Source: a virus. From it: 21,716 nt of DNA. Shown here one piece after another: positions 1 through 10,119 of the stretch. The stretch covers positions 1 through 21,716 of IMG/VR virus record IMGVR_UViG_3300027747_001079; one strand, given 5' to 3'. The notes under the pieces are model-generated. The model was not told the origin of the DNA. It searched no databases and worked only from the letters and a program-made list of their open reading frames with translations. A program made the position numbers and the translations under genes. The stretch's first letter is position 1, and each line of letters starts with the position of its first letter.

Positions 1-1759
1 AAGCACTACAACTGGTGCGTTAGTTGTTCAAGGTGGTCTTGGTGTTGTTGGTAACATTAATGCAGGTTCTATTCAAAATACTCCAATTGGTAACGGAACT
101 GCATCTACTGGTGCCTTCACAACACTTTCTGCTACAACACTAACAACAAGTGGTAATATTACAGCACAAACTGCTAACGTATATGCTGCTTATACAGTAG
201 CAAATACTGGTGCAGTGGCAACCAACTTCTTCTATCCAAACGGTACAAGTATCGCATCCACTATTTCTGCTGCTACTTACAGTAACACAAATGCTGGTGC
301 TTATCTAACAGTTTACAATGGAAATATAAAGGCAAACTATATTACTGCAGTTTCAGTTGGTAACAGCGGTACACTTCTAACTGGTACACTAACAACTAAT
401 GCCCAACCATCTATCACAAGCGTTGGTACACTTTCTGCATTAAGTGTTACTGCTACTATTACGGGAAGCGTAAGTGGTAACGCAGGCAGTGCTACACAGT
501 TACAAACGGCAAGAACTATCAATGGTGTATCATTTAATGGAACAAGCGATATCACAGTTACTGCAGATGCTGGTACATTAACAGGTTCAACTCTTAGTAG
601 TGGTGTTACTGCTTCAAGCCTAACAAGTGTTGGATTCTTAGATAATCTTAGCGTTAACGGTAACATTAACACTTGTAACAGTGTTATCACAAACAGTGTA
701 ACCGCAGGTGTCTATACACAAAACATCAGCACTTATGATGGTACTGGAAACTTAAATGTTTATATACCACGCAATGCTAACCTAACAGTTAACGCTGCAC
801 AAGTTGTTGCAAACCTTGTTGTACATGGTAACGGTGCTGCTAGTTATCAAAACCTACTTGTGACCAACGGTTCAACTGGTCAAGTTGGTATCAAGATCGC
901 ACCAAATGCAATCACAACTGGTGCAAGTTTCCAAGTTAACTCTACTGATGCTATGATAATTCCAGCAGGTACCACAGCAAACCGTCCTACTGGTGCTGCT
1001 GGTATGATTCGTTACAATACCAACAGTAACAACTTTGAATATTGGAATGTTGGTAGTTCTACTTGGGCTACTGCACAAGGTGCCTATACCACAATTACAG
1101 CAGATTCATTTACTGGTAATGGCAGTCAAGTAGACTTTACAATGAGTCAAAGTTCAACAACTGCGGCTGTTGTTGTTTCTATCAACGGTGTTATTCAAAT
1201 TCCAACTACTGCTTATAGCGTAAGTGGAACCACACTATCATTTACAGAAGCACCACTATCTACTGATATTATCGATGCTCGTATTATAACTTCAACAACT
1301 ACTGTAACCAGCATAGCATTTGGAACAACTAGTATTAGTATTAGTGATACCGGCGCTGGCACAGGAAATGCAAGCACAATTGTTAATGGCACTGCAAGAT
1401 ATATTGCAAATACCAGTAACTATTTCAGTGGTGGTATTGCACCAATGATGAATCCTGTGTCACTTACGCAGAATACACCAACAACCATTGATTCATTTGA
1501 TAAAGCAACTTATCGTGTTGCAAAGTATGTGATCAAGGTTGCTGATACTACTACCAATAGATATGCTGGTGCTGAAGCAATTGTTGTTCATGATGGAACA
1601 ACTGCAACTGCAAGTTTCTATGGTCTTGTAAACACTGGTGCCAATGCACTAGTATCTTATACTACGACCATAGTTGGAAACAATGTGGTGCTACAAGCAA
1701 ATACATGGAGCACAACTGCAAAAGCAACTGTATTCCAAACTTATATGACGATTAACTAA
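1..1759 (+). CDS. Repetitive tail-fibre protein, 5'-truncated by window edge
   Basis: The reading frame is open from base 2 (first whole codon) to the TAA at 1757-1759, so the gene starts outside the window; the internal GTG at 215 is not a credible start because the same repetitive fibre sequence continues upstream of it. The protein is rich in Thr, Ser, Gly, Asn and Ala. It opens with a TTTGALVVQGGLGVVGN repeat and an 'IGNGTASTGAFTT' segment, both recurring in the larger fibre gene downstream. It has an ITSVGTL repeat near base 410 and a compact C-terminal part from about 1100 to 1759 that looks like a beta-rich knob. By analogy with repetitive fibres of marine T4-like phages it should be a virion adhesin or fibre subunit; the receptor cannot be read from sequence. 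The next fibre gene follows after 27 bases. Confidence 0.8.
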   Translation, partial: STTTGALVVQGGLGVVGNINAGSIQNTPIGNGTASTGAFTTLSATTLTTSGNITAQTANVYAAYTVANTGAVATNFFYPNGTSIASTISAATYSNTNAGAYLTVYNGNIKANYITAVSVGNSGTLLTGTLTTNAQPSITSVGTLSALSVTATITGSVSGNAGSATQLQTARTINGVSFNGTSDITVTADAGTLTGSTLSSGVTASSLTSVGFLDNLSVNGNINTCNSVITNSVTAGVYTQNISTYDGTGNLNVYIPRNANLTVNAAQVVANLVVHGNGAASYQNLLVTNGSTGQVGIKIAPNAITTGASFQVNSTDAMIIPAGTTANRPTGAAGMIRYNTNSNNFEYWNVGSSTWATAQGAYTTITADSFTGNGSQVDFTMSQSSTTAAVVVSINGVIQIPTTAYSVSGTTLSFTEAPLSTDIIDARIITSTTTVTSIAFGTTSISISDTGAGTGNASTIVNGTARYIANTSNYFSGGIAPMMNPVSLTQNTPTTIDSFDKATYRVAKYVIKVADTTTNRYAGAEAIVVHDGTTATASFYGLVNTGANALVSYTTTIVGNNVVLQANTWSTTAKATVFQTYMTIN

Positions 1760-1786
1760 TACACGCCACAGAGGAGATATGGATTC

Positions 1787-2491
1787 ATGGCTAATACAAA
1801 TTTCGTAGTTCACAACGGCATCACCGTAGGAACAACTACAATTGACGCTGCAACAGGAAACATGGTTGTTGGCGGTAACTTAACTGTTGCTGGAAATGCA
1901 TTTTATGTAAACACTACTACAATCACAACCAGTGATACAATTGCTGCACCTGCTATCAGTGCTGGCACATTTGGAAATACTGGCGCAACGTTTACTGGCG
2001 CAACATACACAGCAAGTGGTGGAATTTTGCCAAGTGCCAACGCATCTGTTAACATTGGAAATACTGCACTGTATTGGAACAACGTATACGCTGTAAACTT
2101 CCTTGGCACATCTACCACTGCAAAATACGCCGACTTGGCCGAACGTTATACAAGTGATGCAAATTATGAACCTGGTACAGTTGTTGATTTTGGTGGCGAT
2201 AGGGAAGTTACCCTGAGCAATATCAATGGTAGTCAATACGTTGCTGGTGTTGTTAGTACTAATCCTGCATATATGATGAACAGTGATGCTGATGGTTTGT
2301 ATATTGCGTTAACTGGTCGTGTGCCAACCAAGGTTACTGGACCAATTCAAAAAGGTCAAATGATGGTATCTAATGGTGATGGAACTGCTCGCAGTGAAAA
2401 TAATCCACAAATGGGTAGCGTTATTGGTAAAGCATTGCAAAACTTTGGTGATGGTGTGGGTGTTATAGAGGTAGTTGTCGGTCGTCTCTAA
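1787..2491 (+). CDS. Tail-fibre protein with KYADLAE C-terminal domain (234 aa)
   Basis: A GAGGAG ribosome site at 1771-1776 supports the ATG at 1787. The N-terminal half is fibre-like: GNMVVGGNLTVAGN, then a TTTITTSDTIAAP segment nearly identical to residues near the end of the 1559-aa protein. A 'SVNIGNTALYWNNVYAVNF' segment leads into a C-terminal domain of about 120 residues starting at KYADLAERY and containing GTVVDFGGDREVT, GVVSTNPAYMMN, ALTGRVP and a final valine-rich strand. This domain is common at the C-terminus of phage fibre and baseplate-associated proteins; a chaperone-like or capping role is suggested for related domains but is not shown here. A paralogue is encoded at 9457-10119. 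It likely forms a fibre tip or adaptor. Confidence 0.82.
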   Translation: MANTNFVVHNGITVGTTTIDAATGNMVVGGNLTVAGNAFYVNTTTITTSDTIAAPAISAGTFGNTGATFTGATYTASGGILPSANASVNIGNTALYWNNVYAVNFLGTSTTAKYADLAERYTSDANYEPGTVVDFGGDREVTLSNINGSQYVAGVVSTNPAYMMNSDADGLYIALTGRVPTKVTGPIQKGQMMVSNGDGTARSENNPQMGSVIGKALQNFGDGVGVIEVVVGRL

Positions 2492-2521
2492 TTTGGTTAA
2501 ATACTATATTAGAGAACCGCA

Positions 2522-5500
2522 ATGGCATTAACACGTACAGTTTCAGATTATAAAGATAGTGTAAAAGCAGCAACAGTTGGTGCAAATATTAATCTTGCTG
2601 CAGCGCCAAACACGCTTGATGGCGTATCCCTTGCTGTTGGCGACCGCATTCTTGTAAAAGATCAATCTCCAAATACATTAAATGGTATCTATCGTGTTAC
2701 CACATTAGGAACAGGTTCTAATGGAACTTGGACCAGAACAGGTGACTTTAACGATTGGCGAACCATAACCAGTGGCGCACTGACATTTGTTGAACAAGGT
2801 GCTATAAGCGGCAATATATTTTATTATATTCCTGGCGGTGAACCTAACGTAGCAGTTGGCTCAACTGCAATCACATTTGCCAATCTTTATACTTTGATTG
2901 ATACTACTGCTCCACTACAAAGTGTAACTAATTATGGAAATACCACAACTAATGGCATTACAATAAGCAATGCTGTGCAAAGTGGTAGTTCAACAAGTGG
3001 TGCACTGATTGTAACTGGCGGTGCTGGTATTGGTGGTAATTTATATGTTGGTGGTAACTTAGTTGTAACTGGTAATATTACTACAACAAACTATGAAACT
3101 ATTTCACAAACTGAATATGCAAACAGCATTGTAGCAAGCGGCAACGTAACTGCTGGTGGTTTCAAATGGACTAATGGTAATGTTTATGGTGGATATTTTA
3201 CTGTCAGTGAAATTAATGCTGCAAACGCTGTTGCAAATTTAGTATCAAACGTTACAACTTTGCGATTTGATAGTGCAACTGGCTTTAAGGTATATGATTG
3301 GGGAAATAATACTGCTAAAATTGCACTAGGCAGTTCATTTGCAACATGGTATGTTGCTGGTCAAGGAAATCTTAAAGCAGTAGGTGAAGATACTGCACAG
3401 TTTATTGCTGGCAGTGGTATATCAATAACTACAAATAACACTGCAACTCCGCAATCTATTACATTTTCTAGTACCTATAGTAATTCAAATGTTTCTGCTT
3501 ATCTGCCAACTTATACAGGTGCGCTATCACCAAGTAGTATAACAACTAATACGGGTGGTCAGATAACTGGTTATCACACTGGTGCGATTGGTGCAAATGG
3601 CGGAAATACAGGTGCATTTACAACCATTACTGCTGGTACTATTGGCAACAGCGGTGCCACACTCACTGGTACGTTATCAACGGCAGCACAGACTAATATT
3701 ACAAGCGTTGGCACACTTACTGGTTTAACTTCTACTGGAACAATTGCTGCTCCTACTGTTATTGGTGGCACGATTGGTAATGCTGGTGCAGTACTTTATG
3801 GAACACTAAACAGTCAGAGTGCAAGTCAAACAAACATCACAAGTGTTGGAACGTTAACTGGTCTTGTAACTAGTGGTAACATCACTTCGCAAACAGCCAA
3901 CTTATATGCTGCTTATGTAGTAGCAAATAGCGGCTTAAGCGGAACCCTAATAACTAATGCACAAACAAACATTACAAGTGTTGGTACATTAGGATCACTT
4001 ACTGTAAGTGGAACTACAAATCTACAAGGCACAACTAACGGTGCCACTATCAATGCAACAAACCTATACGCAACCACAATAGGTAATACTGCTGCTGCGA
4101 TAAATGGTAATTTAATTAATGGTTCAGCAGTATATGCTGGTACAATAGGTAATACAGGCACAACCTTAACTGGTACACTATCAACTGCAGCACAAACTAA
4201 TATTACAAGTACTGGTGCGCTTACAAGTCCAAGTTTCACAACAAGCAGTGGTGGACAGTTAACTGGTTATCACACTGGTGCTATTGGTGCCAATGCTGCT
4301 AATAGTGGTGCATTTACTACGCTAACTGCAAGTGGAAATACCACACTAAACAATTATGCAAACATTTATATTGCAACTGGTAGCACTGCATCAACAAGTG
4401 CGCTATCAATTATTGGTAATATTTATGGTCAAGGTGGCACGGGATATCTTGATTTTCTTAAATTAACAAATACCTACAGTGCCGGTACAAATCCAAACAA
4501 ATATTTTCGTTTAAATCCTACTGGTGGTCTGGAAGTTGTTAATAGTGCATACACTCAAACCATCTTCATATTGAGTGACACAGGCTCTATCACTATTCCA
4601 ACTACGGCCACAGCAACTGTAGGAAATCTTGTTACTACAAACGGTGTATATTGGCCTAATGGTTCAGTATATAGTAGCGGTGGTAGCGGTAGTCCTGGTG
4701 GTGCTAGCACTCAGATACAATTTAACAATGGTGGAAGTTTTGGTGGCGCAACATCTCTACAATATATTAGTGCAAGTGGCAATCTTGTAAGCAGCAGCAC
4801 AACAGCATCTACAAATAATACTACTGGTGCAATCGTTGTAAGTGGTGGTATTGGAGTTGGCGGAAATGTTACCGCTGATATTGTCCACGCCACAAATAAC
4901 GGCAATGGCACTAATTTTCAAATTGGTGATGATCTTTGGTTAGGCGATATTAACGTAGCAAATACAGCACGTGTTATGGGTCAACAAGATAATACGCAAG
5001 GTTATATTGTATTTGGTAGCACCAATGCTACAAACTATATTGGACGCAGCGGATCAAATCCTATAACCGTGACTGGCGCATTTAACGTTACTGGAACTAC
5101 TAACCTACAAGGCACAACCAACGGTACTACAATTAATGCTACTACTATTCAGGGTGGAACTATTGGTAACAGTGGTGCTACGCTTACTGGTACCCTATCA
5201 ACCGCAGCACAAACTAATATTACTTCAGTTGGTATTCTAACTGGTTTAGTTTCAAGTGCTAATATTACAGCACAAACTGCAAACGTGTATGCTGCTTATG
5301 TGGTAGCAAACAGTGGTTTAAGCGGTACATTAATAACTAATGCCCAAACTAATATAACAAGCACAGGTTCGCTCACAAGTCCAAGTTTCACTACAAGTGG
5401 TGGTGGACAATTAACTGGTTATCATACAGGCGCTATTGGTGCGAATAGCGCAAACAGCGGCTCATTTACAACCGTAACAGTAAGTGGTATAACCAATCTA

Positions 5501-7201
5501 CAAGGTAACACCAATGGTGTTACAATTAATGCCGCAAACGTGTATGCAACAACTATCGGTAATGTCAGCGCCAATGGAAGTATAAGTGCCGCATATGCAA
5601 CACTTAACAGTACTGTAAATAACAGCCTTTTCTTTAACGGCAGTAACAGTTCTGTTAGCGGCACGGTAGCAGCAGTAAATGGTAATTTCACCATGGAAGC
5701 ATGGGTTTATCCTACTGTTCTTGCTAGTAGTGGTAATCCAGGTGTTGTTTCTATAATGAACAGTACTGGTACTAATACTGGGTTTTGGTTGTGGGTTGAT
5801 GTTACAGGATGGTACGTAAGAAACTTGGCAGGTAACTTTCTCACATATACTGCTTCACCGCCAACCAACAATAAATGGTATCACGTAGCACTAGTTAGAA
5901 GCGGCAGCACTACAAGTTTATATATTAATGGTGTATCGGTGGCATCTACTGTAACAGCCCTGACATTTACCGATACTACATTTCTCGCTGGCGATTTCAA
6001 CACGGCTGGCGGTCACAATTACTTCACAGGTTATATTACAGGTATAAGATATGTCAGCGGAACAGCAGTTTATACTGCTAACTTTGCACCTCCATATGCT
6101 TCACCAACTAGTATAGCCAATACTGCACTATTGCTTAACGTAACTTCATCTGCTGCGTATATTACTGATGGTAGCAGTGCTGCGGTTACTATTACTGCAA
6201 CTGGACTACCAACATTCTCTACATTAACATATGCTAATACATTTGTTACAACAGCATTTATAGCATCGCCTTTCTTATATGCTAACTCAAACACTGGCAG
6301 TACATCTACAACTACTGGCACAATGGTTATTACTGGCGGTGCTGGTATTAGCGGCAACTTATATGTTGGTAACATTGTAACTACAAGCGGTATCTTCTAT
6401 CCAAATGGATCAACTGCTGGTGGCGGTGGTGGTGGTAGCAGTACCGCAGCAGGTGCAAATACCGCAATTCAGTTTGCAAATGGTACTGCATTTGGTGGAG
6501 CAACTTATTTACAATACAACTATGTTAGTGGTAACCTTGTATCTAACAGCGCAACTACTTCAACCTCTACAACTACGGGTGCTATTGTAATCAGTGGTGG
6601 TATGGGTGTTGGCGGTAACTTATATGTTGGCGGTAACTTAAGTATTGCTGGTAACACTACGTTTATTAACACAACAACTATTACAACAACTGATACTATT
6701 GCTGCTCCTACTATTAATGCTGGTACATTTGGTAATACAGGTGCTGTCTTTACTGGTGCAAGTTTCACAACTAGCGGTGGTGGACAGCATGTTGGTTACC
6801 TAACAGGTGCTATTGGTGCTAATATTGCAAACAGCGGCTCATTTACAACTATTGCAACCACGGGTAATGCTACGATAGGTAGCAATAGTTGGATTATAGC
6901 CAATAATTTTTCAACAACTGCCGGAACAAATGGTAATTTATACCTTGATCCAGATGGCGCTGGTGATGTTGTATTAAGTGCTGCAACTACGCTATATCTA
7001 TTAGACAATACTGCCACTAACTCTACAACAAGCGGTACACTGATTTCAAGTGGTGGTGCTGGTATTGCTGGTAACGTGTATGTAGGCGGAAATATCTATA
7101 CACAACAGCGTACTGGTTATACATACAGTGGTAATAGTACTAGTGTGGCTTATACATATTATAATAGCACCACTAACAGTTTAGACACGGTATTCGGATA
7201 A
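2522..7201 (+). CDS. Giant repetitive tail-fibre/adhesin with one LamG-like domain (1559 aa)
   Basis: Residues about 5-125 form an N-terminal domain seen in many phage fibres, with the signatures LAVGDRILVKDQ, NGIYRV and WTRTGDF; it probably anchors the fibre. The rest is a long modular shaft of repeats: (a) TTGAIVVSGGIGVGGN-type units at about 2990, 4815, 6309, 6570 and 7024; (b) GGQLTGYHTGAIGAN units at about 3554, 4247, 5398 and 6776; (c) TGTLSTAAQTNITSVGTL units at about 3660, 4165 and 5185; (d) IQFNNGG/IQFANG linkers after glycine runs at about 4675 and 6415. A LamG/concanavalin-like domain lies at about residues 1035-1230 (MEAWVYP, KWYHVALVRSG, LYINGV), consistent with glycan binding. 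The start ATG has only a weak ribosome site (AGAG). The stop overlaps the next start in TAATG, implying translational coupling. Likely a trimeric long fibre determining host range. Confidence 0.85.
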   Translation: MALTRTVSDYKDSVKAATVGANINLAAAPNTLDGVSLAVGDRILVKDQSPNTLNGIYRVTTLGTGSNGTWTRTGDFNDWRTITSGALTFVEQGAISGNIFYYIPGGEPNVAVGSTAITFANLYTLIDTTAPLQSVTNYGNTTTNGITISNAVQSGSSTSGALIVTGGAGIGGNLYVGGNLVVTGNITTTNYETISQTEYANSIVASGNVTAGGFKWTNGNVYGGYFTVSEINAANAVANLVSNVTTLRFDSATGFKVYDWGNNTAKIALGSSFATWYVAGQGNLKAVGEDTAQFIAGSGISITTNNTATPQSITFSSTYSNSNVSAYLPTYTGALSPSSITTNTGGQITGYHTGAIGANGGNTGAFTTITAGTIGNSGATLTGTLSTAAQTNITSVGTLTGLTSTGTIAAPTVIGGTIGNAGAVLYGTLNSQSASQTNITSVGTLTGLVTSGNITSQTANLYAAYVVANSGLSGTLITNAQTNITSVGTLGSLTVSGTTNLQGTTNGATINATNLYATTIGNTAAAINGNLINGSAVYAGTIGNTGTTLTGTLSTAAQTNITSTGALTSPSFTTSSGGQLTGYHTGAIGANAANSGAFTTLTASGNTTLNNYANIYIATGSTASTSALSIIGNIYGQGGTGYLDFLKLTNTYSAGTNPNKYFRLNPTGGLEVVNSAYTQTIFILSDTGSITIPTTATATVGNLVTTNGVYWPNGSVYSSGGSGSPGGASTQIQFNNGGSFGGATSLQYISASGNLVSSSTTASTNNTTGAIVVSGGIGVGGNVTADIVHATNNGNGTNFQIGDDLWLGDINVANTARVMGQQDNTQGYIVFGSTNATNYIGRSGSNPITVTGAFNVTGTTNLQGTTNGTTINATTIQGGTIGNSGATLTGTLSTAAQTNITSVGILTGLVSSANITAQTANVYAAYVVANSGLSGTLITNAQTNITSTGSLTSPSFTTSGGGQLTGYHTGAIGANSANSGSFTTVTVSGITNLQGNTNGVTINAANVYATTIGNVSANGSISAAYATLNSTVNNSLFFNGSNSSVSGTVAAVNGNFTMEAWVYPTVLASSGNPGVVSIMNSTGTNTGFWLWVDVTGWYVRNLAGNFLTYTASPPTNNKWYHVALVRSGSTTSLYINGVSVASTVTALTFTDTTFLAGDFNTAGGHNYFTGYITGIRYVSGTAVYTANFAPPYASPTSIANTALLLNVTSSAAYITDGSSAAVTITATGLPTFSTLTYANTFVTTAFIASPFLYANSNTGSTSTTTGTMVITGGAGISGNLYVGNIVTTSGIFYPNGSTAGGGGGGSSTAAGANTAIQFANGTAFGGATYLQYNYVSGNLVSNSATTSTSTTTGAIVISGGMGVGGNLYVGGNLSIAGNTTFINTTTITTTDTIAAPTINAGTFGNTGAVFTGASFTTSGGGQHVGYLTGAIGANIANSGSFTTIATTGNATIGSNSWIIANNFSTTAGTNGNLYLDPDGAGDVVLSAATTLYLLDNTATNSTTSGTLISSGGAGIAGNVYVGGNIYTQQRTGYTYSGNSTSVAYTYYNSTTNSLDTVFG
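2990..7100 (+). repeat. Intragenic repeat array in the giant fibre gene
   Basis: At least four unrelated repeat families are interleaved here. The best conserved at DNA level are the roughly 80-base units at about 3637-3720, 4139-4218 and 5156-5240, which encode TIGNSGATLTGTLSTAAQ followed by TNITSVGTL. The GYHTGAIGAN unit occurs four times, and the GGxGVGGNLYVGG unit five times, with a sixth copy in the truncated gene at bases 2-60. The copies differ mainly at third codon positions and in short insertions, as expected for old duplications kept by selection. Such arrays can recombine and change fibre length. Confidence 0.8.
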
Positions 7202-9426
7202 TGCCAATAGCATCTCGTTTAACAAATACTGGAAATTTAGTAGTCAATAGCACAATTGATGAATTAACAAATAATCCTATAACATTTGGTAGTTTGTTGT
7301 TTGATGGTAGTACTGGTTATTTGACTCTTCCAAGTAACTCAGCATTTACTATTGGAACTGGAGATTTTACTATAGAAACATGGTTATATCCCACGTCATT
7401 TAAAAGGTTTGGAACTATTTTCTCTACTACATCACTTTTTACAGTAGCAAATAATTTTTATTTACAAACAGATGCAAATGGAAATAAAATTATACTTTCT
7501 TCAAACGGCACAGTTCTTTTAACATCTAATAATACTATTAACTTAAATGCGTGGAATCATATTGCAGCAGTAAGAAGTGGAACTACACTGACAATATATA
7601 TAAATGGACTATCTCAAGGGTCTGTAACAAATTCACAAAGTTTTGTTTCAGATACTCCAAATATTGGTTCCGTAAATGCAACAACTTACCCTATTTCTGG
7701 TTATATTTCTAACTTTCGTATAGTTAATGGTACAGCAATTTATACCGCAAACGTTACCCCACCAACTCAACCATTGACAGCAGTTACTAACACTAAACTG
7801 TTATTAAACACAACTACTATACCTTCAACAAGTGCTTTTACGGATAGTGGTCCAAATAATTTTTCTGTTACTTCAAGTGGAACGGTAACATCAACCACTC
7901 AAACGCCGATTAAACCAAACGGATATTACAATTATTATTTTAATAATACTGGTCCAGATTTTATAATGGCATCACCAAGTGCAAGTTATCAGTTAACAGG
8001 TGATTTTACTATAGAATGTTGGATATACGGAATAGGCATAGGTGCTGCTCAATTTGGTATCGTTACCCTTACAAATGCGACCAGTTCAGGCACAAACGGA
8101 TTAACAATTTTCTTAGATACTAGCAGTAGATTGGGTTTCTTTGTAAATGGTACCTCTACTTTAACTTATTCAGCAACCAATACTATTTTGGCTAACACTT
8201 GGTATCATATAGCACTTGTTCGTAGTGGAAGCACGAATACCATGTATGTAAATGGTTCGTCTGTTTCAACGAGTGCAACTACACCAACTTGGCCAGCAAC
8301 ACCATCTATTGGTGTTGGTAGGTTCTATAATGATAATACAACGCTAACTTGGAATGGTTATATTACTAATTTAAGAATAGTAAAAGGCACGGCAGTATAT
8401 ACTGCTAACTTCACGCCCCAAACATCATCTCTTAGTTCAATACCTAACACTTTATTATTAACTTGCCAATCTAATACAATTATAGATAAAAGTTTAAGTC
8501 CAATTACATTAACAAGAACTTCTGGTAACGCCGCAGTAACTTCAAATACCTCGCCATTGTCTACATACAATTATAGTGGAACGGGCATATCTGTTCAAAA
8601 AATATCTAATGTTGGATTATTGCAAACTACAGGCATCATTGATGAATTTACAATTAAGAGCGGCAGCGTTGCTCAACGTGTTAACCTAAATGGTAATTTA
8701 CAACTTGCTGGTATATTTGATGAATGGACAGGTGCTCCTGTTGTAGATAGCAGTTTAATGGTATGGCTAGATGCTGGTCAACCTTCAAGTTATAGTGGTA
8801 GCGGAGCAACTTGGACAGATTTAAGCGGAAACGGTAAAAATTATACACTATCTAATGGTCCAACTTTTAACAGTGGTGCTAAAAGCACAACTGGTGGCAC
8901 TTTAACATTTACGACCGCAAGTAGTCAATATGCTACAAGTGCATCTTCCCTATTCAATTCTACTACCTATAATACAGTTACAATGAGCATTTGGGTATAT
9001 CCAACAAGTTCAGGAAATATTATTCAAATTGATGGTCAGGCGGCGCTTGCTACTGGTTATCATGCCAGTGCAATAGAAATTACTGCTGCTGGAGTTATTT
9101 CATTTGGACTATGGACAGGCAGTGCTGTTACAACTATTGCAACCTCTACGCAAAGTTTAAATGCTTGGTATAATTTGGTTATCACTTATAACGGAACAAC
9201 TGCAACTGCGTATGTAAATGGTGCCAGTGTTGGTTCATCTAATATAACATGGTCTGCACCAGGTACAAACACATTTATGGCACTAATGGCAGCAGACAGC
9301 ACTGGTATGGGAACTAATGCATATACTAGTGGTAATCTTGGTGCGTTTATGGTATACAATCGTAGTTTGACAGTAGACGAAGTAACTTCAAACTATAACG
9401 CACTTCGAAGAAGATATGGTCGTTAA
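7201..9426 (+). CDS. Adhesin with three LamG-like (concanavalin-fold) domains (741 aa)
   Basis: Starts at the ATG of a TAATG overlap with the 1559-aa fibre gene. Three lectin-like LamG_3-type domains can be read: residues about 31-225 (GDFTIETWLYP, WNHIAAVRSG, IYINGL), about 240-450 (GDFTIECWIY, WYHIALVRSG, MYVNGS) and about 515-735 (LMVWLDAGQ, WTDLSGNGKNY, SIWVYPTSSG, WYNLVITYNG). Short linkers such as LQTTGIIDEFTI and LQLAGIFDEW separate them. There is no signal peptide or membrane segment, fitting a virion protein. The usual role of such folds in phage tails is binding cell-surface glycans; ligand and catalytic activity cannot be inferred. It probably works with the preceding fibre as a receptor-binding subunit. 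Confidence 0.8.
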   Translation: MPIASRLTNTGNLVVNSTIDELTNNPITFGSLLFDGSTGYLTLPSNSAFTIGTGDFTIETWLYPTSFKRFGTIFSTTSLFTVANNFYLQTDANGNKIILSSNGTVLLTSNNTINLNAWNHIAAVRSGTTLTIYINGLSQGSVTNSQSFVSDTPNIGSVNATTYPISGYISNFRIVNGTAIYTANVTPPTQPLTAVTNTKLLLNTTTIPSTSAFTDSGPNNFSVTSSGTVTSTTQTPIKPNGYYNYYFNNTGPDFIMASPSASYQLTGDFTIECWIYGIGIGAAQFGIVTLTNATSSGTNGLTIFLDTSSRLGFFVNGTSTLTYSATNTILANTWYHIALVRSGSTNTMYVNGSSVSTSATTPTWPATPSIGVGRFYNDNTTLTWNGYITNLRIVKGTAVYTANFTPQTSSLSSIPNTLLLTCQSNTIIDKSLSPITLTRTSGNAAVTSNTSPLSTYNYSGTGISVQKISNVGLLQTTGIIDEFTIKSGSVAQRVNLNGNLQLAGIFDEWTGAPVVDSSLMVWLDAGQPSSYSGSGATWTDLSGNGKNYTLSNGPTFNSGAKSTTGGTLTFTTASSQYATSASSLFNSTTYNTVTMSIWVYPTSSGNIIQIDGQAALATGYHASAIEITAAGVISFGLWTGSAVTTIATSTQSLNAWYNLVITYNGTTATAYVNGASVGSSNITWSAPGTNTFMALMAADSTGMGTNAYTSGNLGAFMVYNRSLTVDEVTSNYNALRRRYGR

Positions 9427-9456
9427 GATAGGTCTAAATATACAGTGGAATAATTT

Positions 9457-10119
9457 ATGGCAAAACTAGTAGACGGCACACGCATTTATGGTAACGCAAC
9501 AGTTGATAGTAACCTTACTGTCAGCGGCGGTATTATTCCTGGCAGTAATAATGCGGTTAACTTGGGTGGTAGTGGTTCACAATATTATAGTAATATTTGG
9601 GCTAACATTCACTATGTTGGCAGCAGCGTATTGCCAGGTGCTAATATTCAAGCAAATATTGGTGGTGTTGGTAGTAACTATTTTAACTTCATCTATGGTG
9701 TTAACTTTGTTGGAACATCCACAACAGCCAAATACGCCGACTTGGCCGAAATGTATCATAGTGATAGTTACTACTCACCTGGCACGGTTATGGTATTGGG
9801 CGGTGATTATGATGTCACGATTTCTACCCAACCTCATGATACCACAGTTGCTGGCGTAGTGTCAACAAATCCTGCCTATCTTATGAATGATAATTTTGAA
9901 CATGACAATTGGTTACCAATCGCACTAACGGGTCGTGTTCCTTGTTTAGTGCGTGGACCAGTAAATAAAGGAACATTATTGGTAAGTAGTAGTGAGCGTG
10001 GTGTAGCATGTGCGCTAGATAAATCGCTATACGAGCCAGGTTGTATTATAGGTAAGAGCATGGATATCATCTTGGATGATAGCATAGTAAAAATTGAAAT
10101 AGCAGTAGGAAGATTTTAA
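9457..10119 (+). CDS. Second KYADLAE-type tail-fibre protein (220 aa)
   Basis: Paralogue of the 234-aa protein at 1787-2491. The N-terminal 85 residues are short fibre-like repeats (NLGGSGSQYYSNIWAN, IGGVGSNYFNFIYGVNFVG), followed by the domain starting KYADLAEMY with GTVMVLGGDYDVT, GVVSTNPAYLMN, ALTGRVP and KGTLLVSS. The two paralogues share an identical 21-base stretch at 2123-2143 and 9730-9750. The ATG at 9457 is preceded by GTGGAATAA, a modest ribosome site, and about 20 bases upstream by TCTAAATA, one mismatch from the late motif. The stop overlaps the next start in TAATG. Predicted virion fibre tip or adaptor protein. Confidence 0.8.
   Translation: MAKLVDGTRIYGNATVDSNLTVSGGIIPGSNNAVNLGGSGSQYYSNIWANIHYVGSSVLPGANIQANIGGVGSNYFNFIYGVNFVGTSTTAKYADLAEMYHSDSYYSPGTVMVLGGDYDVTISTQPHDTTVAGVVSTNPAYLMNDNFEHDNWLPIALTGRVPCLVRGPVNKGTLLVSSSERGVACALDKSLYEPGCIIGKSMDIILDDSIVKIEIAVGRF

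Noticed and set aside
2497-2504. Late promoter before the 1559-aa gene (GTTAAATA)
   Set aside because: One mismatch in an AT-rich gap of 30 bases; not enough to call, though the position is suitable.
3574-7017. Several minus-strand frames of 65-118 codons inside the giant fibre gene
   Set aside because: They are mirror images of low-complexity Thr/Gly/Ala codons (giving Val/Pro/Ala-rich products) with no ribosome sites.
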